25,664 bases of DNA, from NCBI GenBank assembly GCA_025558095.1, contig JAIVFI010000050.1, positions 1-25,664 of the forward strand. Direction: 5' to 3'. This document shows positions 17,777 to 25,664 of this stretch, one piece after another (the first letter of the stretch is position 1; every line of letters begins with the position of its first letter). The position numbers and the translations under genes were made by a program. This DNA is from Hyaloraphidium curvatum (lineage: Eukaryota > Monoblepharomycota > Hyaloraphidiomycetes > Hyaloraphidiales > Hyaloraphidiaceae). The notes under the pieces were generated by a model, which worked only from the letters and a program-made list of their open reading frames with translations, searched no databases and was not told the DNA's origin.

Positions 17777-18950
17777 CGCTGCTATATAGCACGCGGGAAC
17801 CGTGGAAACGGGGCGGGGGCCACAGCGGGCGAGGCAAAGCCCCAGCCACCCTTCCGGGTCCAAGCCCTTCTTCCATTCGAACCCGCGCTATGTCGTCGCC
17901 CCCAGGGGCCGCCACACGACGTCAGGGGCCCCTGCGCCGCACAGCGCGCTTGGCAACCTCCGTGCCGACCCGGAGAAAATTGGGCACGGGCCCCGGGACG
18001 CCCCCGGGCGGCCCCCGCTGTCGGCCGTTCGCGCCCTTCCAGGCCGCCCGGGATTGGAAGCGATAGACGGCGGCCCATCGGAAATCGCATCCGCCGCCGC
18101 ATCCGACTGCGGAAACCTCTCCATCGATGTTACATCGCACCTCAATCCGCGCGTCGGGGCGCGGGAGCATGCATCCCGCGCTCCCACGAAGGACCGACAT
18201 GGTCGAGGGTTGCCGCACGGTGACGTACGTCGCATCCAGGCCCCGCAGGGCCGCCGGGCCGCCCGACGCCGCCGGTCGCCGCCGGCCCGCGCCCCGCAGC
18301 CCCGCGCGCGCGCTGCCCCTCCGAGGCCGCCGTTCGCGGGAGCCGCGGAGGTTCCCTACGGTTCCCGGGGCCTCCCACCGCGGGAGGCGGTCCCTGTGCA
18401 CGGCCGGCGCAAGGGCCCCCGCCGCCCCCGAACCGGCCAAAGCACGCACCAACCATGCCGCTGTGCTCGATTGGCCGCCGATCCGCATTCCCGGACCGAC
18501 CCTTTGCCCGTGCGCACCGCCGTCCTTCACATCCCCTCGAACAGTCCCCCCCGTCCGCTCCGTACGGCCCCGCCGTACGCCTCGGCAAAAGCCCCTCCTT
18601 AGGCACCATCCAACAACCGCGCGGCTTTCATTTCCCCCCCGACGCGCGCGAAATCGATCGCGAGGGAGTCGGGGACGGCGATGACCCCGGATGACGGGGA
18701 CGCGGTGACGGACGCGTGGTGCGGCATGGGTTGCCGTATGGGGCGGTGCTCCGGCGGCCACCGTCGTCTCGGGGCTACCGGACGGGAGGATGGAGGAGTC
18801 GGCGGAGCGGATGGTCTCTGCTCGATTGCATGTCTGCCGTGCGACGGCGACTCCCCCGACTGCCCATCGAAGTCCTCGGTCCATGCAGCAGTGGATGGCC
18901 GTACAGGGTTGCACAGCTCCCACAGCGTCTCGTCAAGGACCGGACCCGCG
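17777..18950. promoter_or_regulatory. Long divergent intergenic region between zinc-cluster TF and EEP gene
   Basis: About 1.17 kb, extremely GC-rich, with open frames in most phases that are Arg/Pro/Ala-rich and lack any motif; I regard them as by-products. A palindrome GCTATATAGC lies at 17781-17790, just upstream of the TF start; an ATTGG box is near 18471. It must carry both promoters. I find no gene, RNA or repeat in it. Confidence 0.4.
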
Positions 18951-19893
18951 ATGCCCGGGTCGACCAGGGCCCCGCTCGCCATCCGCGTGGTATCGCACAA
19001 CATCCGCTTCGTCCCCCCCGAGGCCGTCGGCCGGCCGCCGCTCGCGCACGCCTCGGCGGCCCTGCACGAGCCGGACTGGACGGCGCGGCTGCCGCTGCTC
19101 GCGAAGCAGTTCCGGTTCCTGGCGCGCCACCCGTGGGCGACGTTCCTGTGCCTGCAGGAGGTCATGCGGCACCAGCTCGACGCGCTGCTGGCGGGATTGG
19201 ACGCGGACGGGGACGCGTGGGCCGCCGTCGGCCTCGGCGCGGAGGGCGGCGAGCACGTCCCGGTCCTGTACCGCCCTGCGGAGTTCGACCCCGCGTGGCA
19301 CCGCACGCTGTGGCTCTCCGAGACCCCCGCGGTGCCCGGCTCGCGGGGCTGGGACGCAAAGTACCCGCGGGTCCTCACCTGCGCAGGGTTCGCGCACCGC
19401 GCGACGGGCAGGCACGTCGCGGTGCTGGCGACACATCTGGACCACAGGGGCAAGCTGGCGAGGGAGATGTCGGCGCGGATGATCGGTGCGGTGGTGCGGG
19501 AGCTCTCGGCCCCGGGGCAGGGAGGCGTCCTGTCGGACGACCCGGCGGTGCGCGCCTGGCTGCCGGCGGACATCGTGCTGGTCGCAGGCGACCCTCAACT
19601 CCTTCGAGCCCGACGACCGGTCCTATCCGACCCTGGCCTCCCCCTCCTCCTCGGTCCGCGACGTGCGCACCGCCGTCCCCGAGGCGGACCGCTTCGGCCC
19701 CGCGCGTTCGTGGACGGACTTCCCGCCCGCCCATACCGAGGGCGGCTCCCTCATTGACTTTGTCTTTGCGGGGCCGGCGGAAGGGCTGGGGAAGGCGTGG
19801 AGGGCGGACGGGTACGGCGTCGTGGAGAGCTGGGTGGACGGCGTCTGGTGCAGCGACCACCGGGCCGTGGTGGCGGACGTGACGGTGCTTTGA
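18951..19893 (+). CDS. Endonuclease/exonuclease/phosphatase (EEP) family metal-dependent hydrolase
   Basis: About 313 residues of the EEP superfamily (DNase I-like fold), which contains Mg-dependent phosphodiesterases and phosphatases acting on nucleic acids, phosphoinositides, sphingomyelin or nucleotides. Catalytic blocks in order: IRVVSHNIRF (metal-site Asn), FLCLQEVMRHQL (Glu), AVLATHLDHRGKLARE (catalytic His), VLVAGDLNSFEPDD (Asp-Asn), SLIDFVFAG and CSDHRAVVADV (Asp-His). The set resembles the fungal 'endonuclease/exonuclease/phosphatase family' proteins of this size more than APE-type repair enzymes. There is no signal peptide. The start is the ATG at 18951, nine residues before the first strand. 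One extra C in the CCC at 19592-19594 (GACCCTC for GACCTC) breaks the frame inside the GDLN motif. The substrate is not predictable. Confidence 0.82.
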
Positions 19894-20395
19894 ACCGCCG
19901 ATCGGAAGTAGGCGCGGCTTCGCGGGCGCGATCGGTTGTCCTCTGCGCCGCGATCGCCAGAGCGGCGTCGGCCGGCTCAAGCGAGCCCCTGGGGTCCACG
20001 GCAGACGGGGGGCTCGCAAAAGTCGACGAAGACTATACTTGGCGTCGTTCCTTCGGCGATCGGTGGGCCTGCCGATGCTTTAGTGGGCGGTAGACGGTGA
20101 AGAAGGGCGCGGAAACTCTTGAGAACTGAGGCGAAACCGACCGAGTTCAGCACCGACCCGACCCGCCTAGATCGCAATCAGCGGCGCCGGTAGCTTAAAC
20201 AGCTTCAACGGGGTGCTTGATGGTGCGATCGCGCGGCAGAGCCGCTTATCGGCTTTGGAAAGGAGGTGAAAGGCGGCGGGCGTTTTGTGGCAAACACGAG
20301 GTGTTTGGCGATCGCCGCGCCCTGCAATCGTCTGCCGCCCTTGCAACGAACCACCGTCTCCCCCGCACGCCCGAGCAGCCCGAGAGACAGCAGCC
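19894..20395. promoter_or_regulatory. Upstream region of the aldehyde dehydrogenase gene
   Basis: About 500 bases between two plus-strand genes, of lower GC than the neighbours. It contains a CCCCT stress-element-like core near 19985 and an ACTATACTTGG stretch near 20035, and ends in a pyrimidine-rich leader with GACAGCAGCC before the ATG. Assignment as promoter rests on position; the elements are too short to trust alone. Confidence 0.35.
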
Positions 20396-22513
20396 ATGGC
20401 CGCCGTGAGTGTCGCGACGAGGAGGACGCGGCGGACGCGGACGGGCGCGGAGGGGCGCGGCGGGCGCGCGGGGTGCCGTGGGAGACGGCGGCGGGAATCA
20501 CTCGGCCGCATCCGCGCGCGCCCGCGGCATCCGCGCCGCCGCCGCCCGCCGCGCGCGTCCGATTGCATGGCGTCCGGTCTGTGGCCGGCGTCGAGGGCGC
20601 AGGGCGGCCCGGGAACGGCCCCCCGCTCGCCCGCCTCGCGCTGCCCGCCGCCCGCTCCGCCTGCCCGAGGCCCCGGCTGACCGCTGACCGCCACGCGCAG
20701 TTCAACGACATTGTTGAGATCGACCTCAACGGGACCAAGACGCCCATCCACACCGGGCTCTTCATCAACGGCCAGTTCGTCAAGTCCAAGAGCGGCAAGA
20801 CCTTCCCGACCATCAACCCCGCCACCGGCGACATCAACGCCGAGGTGCAGGAGGCCGACAAGGAGGACGTCGACGCCGCCGTCGCCGCCTCCAAGGCCGC
20901 CCTCAAGGGCTGGTCCAAGGTCTCGGGCGCCGAGAGGGGCAAGCTGCTGTGGAAGCTCGCCGACCTCATCGAGCGCGACGTCGCCAAGCTCTCGGCCCTC
21001 GAGTCGCTCGACAACGGCGCCCACGCCAGCCTCGGTGCCGCCCTCGTCGGCGGTGCCCCGGCCTGCCTGCGCTACTTCGCCGGCTGGGCGGACAAGATCC
21101 ACGGCAAGGTCATGATGGACGAGCCCGGCTTCATGGTGCGTGCCGATGCTTCGCGTGCACGTCCCACACAGCCTCACCCCTCGCCCGCCAGAACTTCACC
21201 CGCCACGAGCCCTACGGCGTCTGCGGTGCCATCATCCCGTGGAACGCCCCCCTGCTGTGGGTTTCGTGCACCGTCGCCGCCGCCCGGCGCCGTTTCTCAC
21301 CGCTTCGGCGCACAGCATGCTCATCTGGAAGCTCGGCCCCGCCCTCGCCTGCGGCAACTGCATCACCGTCAAGTCCTCCGAGAAGACCCCCCTGACCGCG
21401 CTCCAGGTCGCCGCCCTCGTCAAGGAGGCCGGCATCCCCGACGGTGTCGTCAACATCATCAGCGGATACGGCCCGACCGCCGGCCAGGCCATCATCATGC
21501 ACCCTGACATCCACAAGGGTGCGTCCGCATCCGCTGGTCCCGTCGGCGCGGCCTTTGATGACCCGCCGCTCCGCAGTCGCCTTCACCGGCTCCGGCCGCA
21601 CCGGACGGCGCCTCCTCGAGGCCTCGGCCGCGTCCAACCTCAAGAAGGTCTCGCTCGAGCTCGGGGGCAAGTCGCCCTCGATCGTCTTCGCCGACGCCGA
21701 CCTCGACGCCGCGGTCCAGTGGACCAACATGGTACGCTCCCCGCCGCCCGCACCCAATGCGTCGAATCTCACCGCCGTTGTCCAGGGCATGTTCGCGCAC
21801 AACGGCCAGATCTGCGTCGCCAGCACCCGCGTCTACGTCGAGGAGAGCATCGCCGACAAGTTCCTCGAGAAGTACAAGGCCATGACCGCCGCCCAGAGGC
21901 CCGGCAACCAGTTCGACTCGACCTCGGCCCACGGCTCGATCGTCGACGAGATCCAGTTCAACAACGTGATGAAGTACATCGAGACCGGCAAGACCGAGGC
22001 CAAGCTCATCCAGGGCGGCAACCGCGTCGGCGAGAAGGGCTTCTTCATTGAGCCCACCATCTTCACCGAGGTGCCCGAGACCGCCAAGATCATGCGCGAG
22101 GAGATCTTCGGCCCCGTCGTGGCCATCAACACCTTCAAGACCGAGGAGGACGCCCTGGAGCGCGCCAACAACACCAACTGTGGGTGCCGGGCCGCCGGGG
22201 CCGCTTCTTCGGACTCTCGCTCACGTTTTCGATGCAGACGGTCTCGGTGCCGCCGTGTTCACCCGCGACATCAACAAGGCCATCCGCGTCTCGGCCGGCC
22301 TCCAGGCCGGCACCGTGTGGGTCAACTGCTACCAGGTCGTCAACAACAGCACGCCCTTCGGTTGGTTCCGCTTCGGCCCCGACCCTCGGGACGCTGCTAA
22401 CCGTGTTTTTGCTGGCAGGCGGCTACAAGGAGTCCGGCCAGGGCCGCGAGCTCGGCGAGTACGCCCTCGAGCTCTGGACCCAGGTCAAGGCCGTCAAGAT
22501 CAACCTCTCTTAG
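20396..22513 (+). CDS. NAD(P)-dependent aldehyde dehydrogenase, eight exons
   Basis: Oxidises aldehydes to carboxylic acids; 492 residues, the normal length of cytosolic/mitochondrial ALDH1/2-type enzymes. Exons: 20396-20404, 20701-21135, 21192-21256, 21316-21518, 21577-21731, 21786-22179, 22238-22360, 22419-22513; all seven introns are GT-AG and phase-consistent. The first exon encodes only Met-Ala-Ala and is followed by a 296-base intron; the rest are 54-59 bases. Catalytic residues: Asn166 (IIPWNAPLL), Glu265 ([10 protein letters not shown]), Cys299 ([11 protein letters not shown]), with the FTGSGRTGR nucleotide loop and [13 protein letters not shown]. The C-terminus [20 protein letters not shown] is the usual oligomerisation end. 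No targeting peptide is apparent. The frame is clean and strongly C-ending in codon use, suggesting high expression. The exact aldehyde is unknown. Confidence 0.95.
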
Positions 22514-22727
22514 ATGGAGCAGGGTCGCAGTTGGAGTCGTTTGCTGTAAAGGATGGTCGTTTGAATCCAAGTGATCGCAATGTTGACGGGAGTGAGCGAG
22601 TCCTGTGCGCGGAGCAACGCCTCCCGCGGCCGCGTCGCGGACCAACGGAGTTTTCCCCCGAAGCACAAAAGCCCATTCCGCCTGCATCTCGACAGCGACT
22701 TCCGGAGCGACGAAAAGCACTCTCGAA

Positions 22728-23922
22728 ATGGCCTCCAGTCGGCCCGCGGACCCGTTCGACGCGGCCTTTCCCCTCAACCCCCTCGCTCCGTCCGGGAACG
22801 TCTCGCGCTTCGAGTGCGTCGCCCCCGCGGAAATGGCCGGTGGCGGCGTGGGATTCGCCTTCATGTACGGAGGCTACCTCAATGCGCTGGTGCTCAAGGC
22901 GGCAATGAGCGTCACGCGGCCGATGGGCTTCCCGCACCCGCTCCAGCTGAACATTGATTTCATCTCGGGTGTCAAGAAGGGCGAACGAATGGGTGCGGGC
23001 CCCAGCTTCGTTTTCGAGGAGTCTTGTCCATCCAGACTGACCGCTCGCCCTCATCGTGCAGAGATCGCCATCGAGATCACAAAGTCGACCCGGCGTCTCT
23101 GCTTTGTCCGAGCGACGCTCCGCTCCGGGTCCCCCTCCTCCGCGGATCCGCCCCTGGTGCTCACCGCCTCGGGCCTCTTTGGCACCCTCTCCTCGGGCGA
23201 CCCCGCGCGCGACGCCCCCACGCTGCTCGAGGGCCGGTACCGCCTCCCCGATCACCTCGCGCTGGTCCCCAGCCTGCGCTATCCGGACGCGATGAGGGGT
23301 GACCTGCTCGAAGAGGGCGTGGCGGCGATGCCTGGCAGGAAGGTGGCGCTGGGTGGCGTACCGGCGCTGAAGTACATGGACTTTTTCCGGGTCGGCTACT
23401 CGGACGAGGCGGTGCGTGCGGTCGGGAGGAGGGTGAGGGAGGGAGGGCTGCGGAGCGAGTCGTGGGAGGAGGTGCACCGCATGCCGTATATCGTCGGTGA
23501 GCACGCCTCGCTCCGTCAGCTTAGGTTGCGCTCATAAGGTCTGCGTCTCCCTTCCTTCGCAGCGCATCCGTCGGGCAGGAAGCCGGACCTCCTGTCGGCA
23601 GCGTTCTACTGCGACCCTCTTCCCTGCCGCAAAACATCTCTCCATCGGCCTCGGTCCCACCCTGCCGAGCGTCACCATCTCCCTCACCGTGCATTTCTGC
23701 AAGCCCGTCGACCCCGGCAGCCGCTTCTTGTACATGTGCAGCGGGGTGCCGTACGCGGACCGGGCGACGAGGGAGGCAGCGGCGGACGGGTACGTGGAGG
23801 GCTTCGAAAGCACGGTGTGGGGCGAGAAGGGGGAGCTGGTGTGCCTGCACCGGCAGCAGAGGCTGGTGACAGGGCGCGAGGTGGAGAGCAGGTTCGAGCA
23901 GCTGCAGAAAGCCTCCTTGTAG
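22728..23922 (+). CDS. Thioesterase-like double-hotdog protein (acyl-CoA thioesterase family)
   Basis: About 352 residues with the pattern of fungal thioesterase-superfamily (TesB/4HBT_3) proteins. Exons are 22728-22992, 23062-23496 and 23563-23922; introns of 69 and 66 bases are GT-AG, the first with CTGAC before its CAG. First hotdog: [20 protein letters not shown] (hot-dog helix), [13 protein letters not shown], then after the intron [20 protein letters not shown]. Second: [74 protein letters not shown] and HRQQRLV, the typical end of these domains. One extra C in the CCC at 23615-23617 (GACCCTC) breaks exon 3. It lies 214 bases downstream of the aldehyde dehydrogenase on the same strand, with its own likely promoter. 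Probably hydrolyses acyl-CoA in cytosol or peroxisome; there is no PTS1 at the C-terminus (ASL). Confidence 0.78.
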
Positions 23923-24198
23923 ACGACACATGCGATGCGCAATGAAAGAAGGAGTCAAAGTCTCTCACACGAGACGGATAGAACCAAGTCTCTCTCACCA
24001 CCGCACTCGCGCATGTATCGCCCCTGAAACCAAGAAGACAATGTACTGAAATTGTGTCGAACGATTCTCGAGTCTGCGATCTCGGGACGATCCCCAGCTA
24101 GTGAATCCGAGCGAATGGGTCGAATGGGACGCTGGTCCGATCGCGCCGCCCCCCATGCACCGCCAGACCGCTTGCCTGCGGCCCAGTCGAACACGGCG

Positions 24199-25664
24199 AT
24201 GGCGAACATCGCAGAGCCGTTCGATGACGATGGCTTGGAGCCGCCGCCCCCGGCTGCTTGGATGAGGGGTGGCAGGAGCCCGAAGACCCGGACCAACCGG
24301 AGGCAGAGGAAGACTGGGACGCGACGCCTGTCGACCTGTCAACGGCAGCGGCGCAGCCCGATTCCCCACTCTTCAATGCTCCCACCCGAAGTGCTCGTGC
24401 GCCTGACCGGCTGGCTCGGACCCCGTGTTTCGCCTGGCCACATCGGCTGGTCCGCGGCCAACCTTCTCTCTACGCCTGCAAGGCACTCGCCGAGCTAGGC
24501 CGCGACGTTACCGTGCAAACTGAATTCCTTGTAGGCGCCTATGGATGCCCGGATGCGGTCCTGGGCCTCGGCTCCTGGCTGAGGATGGCGTCGCCGGCCC
24601 CTGTTTTGGGCCCATCGCCCGCCGAGCCGGCACGGTGCCCCGTTTACCTGCTTCAGAGGCTCGTCCGGCGCCTTTTCTTTGCCAGCCGGACGGACTTGCT
24701 TCGCCGCCGCCTCGGGCATTCCTGGCCGAAACCTATCCTTCGCGGGTCTTTGACGCCCAGCCGGAGCCGCTTCAAGACGGACGACGAGCTCTTTCGACAC
24801 ATTGCCGTGACCGGCATGGTGCCTCTGCCAACATCTGATCAGGGAAGGGAGGCCGCGGGCTGGGCGGTGGAGAGCGACCCGGCGCTTACGGCCATGCTCA
24901 CGCTGAAGCTGCGCTACGTGCGTGCCCGTTGCCCTCGGACCCGGCGCGCCGTCGGCGGCATCCCTGGGTGTGTTCGGGAGACTCGAGAACGAAAACCTGG
25001 TGGAATGGCATCCTGCAGAGGATGGGCTCGTACCTGGTCTTGACATCAACCACGCACTCCTCCTCCATATGATCTTTACGGGGAGGAACGACGCGGTCCG
25101 CCGGCTGCTCGAGGTTGGCGTACACACGACACCGGACCAGCACAGGACCGGCTGGGTGTGGGAGGCCGCACGCAGCATCGGGCTCTGGGATCCGCAATCG
25201 CACGACGGCGATGACCCACCCGAGCACGGTGTAGAGCAGGAGCAGGAAGATGGCACGGAGTGGCTGGATCCGGAAGCTGCCGTTGCAAGGATCGTCATTC
25301 CCGGCCGTAACCTCCTTCGGGGCGTTCGGTCGCGAGGAAAGGTCCCTGCTCACTTGATCGAGGACATTATACGTACCCTTTGCGATGCTTCGGACAATCA
25401 TAAGGTCTACATGTACGACGTGGAAAGCTTGGACGATGATTCTGCAGTGAGTCGCACGCGCCGACGGGCTGTGACGGATGCAACCGAGGTGGCGGTCTTT
25501 TGTGCGAACCTCGAGCTCACAAGACTGCTCTTGAAGCACGAGCAAGAGACACGGGACCGATGGCGGACCCCGGACGGGAAAGCATGCCTCAGGAGGTGCC
25601 TCAGGCACGCCCGGAACAACGTCGAGCTGTACAAGATCGTCGAAAGCTACGCAGCGGATGTGGA
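24199..25664 (+). CDS. F-box/ankyrin-like protein, 3' end beyond window, several frame breaks
   Basis: Starts at ATG 24199 (MANIAEPFDDDGLEPP), followed by an acidic stretch (WQEPEDPDQPEAEEDWDATP) and an F-box-like helix LPPEVLVRLTGWLGPRV at about 24377-24430. The middle part reads DDELFRHIAVTGMVPLP and DPALTAMLTLKLRY. From about 24919 to the window end a frame stays open without a stop: LGVFGRLENENLVEW, INHALLLHMIFTGRNDAVRR, LLEVGVHTT, then TEVAVFCANLELTRLLLKHE and ACLRRCLRHARNNVELYKIV. The N-D-A-V-R-R-L-L-E-V-G and L-E-L-T-R-L-L-L-K patterns are ankyrin-like helices, though the repeats are divergent. Breaks lie near 24258, 24370, 24480 and 24920. Large families of F-box/ankyrin proteins in fungi act as ubiquitin-ligase substrate adaptors; that role here is inferred. 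Confidence 0.5.

Noticed and set aside
17781-17790. GCTATATAGC as the TATA box of the zinc-cluster gene
   Set aside because: It lies only about five bases upstream of the ATG, too close for a TATA box unless translation starts further downstream.
17802-18923. Several long frames on both strands between the transcription factor and the EEP gene
   Set aside because: They overlap in most phases, consist of Arg, Pro, Ala and Gly and show no domain; expected from very high GC content.
24898-25608. A 236-residue minus-strand frame with a hydrophobic stretch
   Set aside because: Antisense to the open plus-strand ankyrin-like frame; its hydrophobic part mirrors acidic/Gln codons of that gene.

Overview
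The window looks like nuclear DNA of a GC-rich fungus. Three things point that way. Several genes carry short introns, mostly 49-69 nt, with GTGCGT/GTGGGT/GTGAGT-type donors, CTGAC/CTAAC/CTCAY-like branch points close to the acceptor, and YAG acceptors. There is a fungal-type Zn2Cys6 zinc cluster. Genes lie singly on both strands with their own promoters, not in polycistronic operons. The phylum cannot be fixed from the sequence alone; the compact introns and metabolic repertoire would fit an early-diverging lineage as well as a GC-rich yeast. I saw no tRNA, rRNA, CRISPR array or recognisable transposon.

Layout, left to right: a truncated GNAT acetyltransferase (-) and a small DUF1971/TehB-like protein (-); divergent from the latter an iron-type alcohol dehydrogenase (+); a secreted 2H cyclic phosphodiesterase (+); a PhyH 2-oxoglutarate dioxygenase (+); a secreted cysteine-rich protein of unknown family (-); a possible beta-lactamase-like remnant; a SETD6/Rubisco-LSMT-type methyltransferase (-); a nitrobindin split by three introns (-); a CAMK-type protein kinase (-); an IAH1-like SGNH esterase (-); a cold-shock-domain protein (+); a membrane-anchored LEA-2/WHy protein (+); a Zn2Cys6 transcription factor (-); an endonuclease/exonuclease/phosphatase-fold hydrolase (+); an eight-exon aldehyde dehydrogenase (+); an acyl-CoA thioesterase-like hotdog protein (+); and an F-box/ankyrin-like protein running off the right edge (+).

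Functionally this is an ordinary accessory-metabolism neighbourhood. Two dehydrogenases, a PhyH oxygenase, a thioesterase and an esterase could all touch lipid, alcohol or aldehyde turnover, but nothing in spacing or orientation shows a co-regulated cluster, and I do not claim a new system.

The most striking property is uneven: five genes read cleanly from end to end in their visible exons (2H phosphodiesterase, PhyH, cysteine-rich protein, nitrobindin, aldehyde dehydrogenase), while the others need one or more single-base corrections, usually in short homopolymers. The block 9.6-14.0 kb (kinase, esterase, cold-shock protein) is so dense in them that no gene reads through. Catalytic residues survive across these breaks, so I favour sequence or assembly error, or very recent decay, over old pseudogenes. 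Coordinates in that block are approximate.
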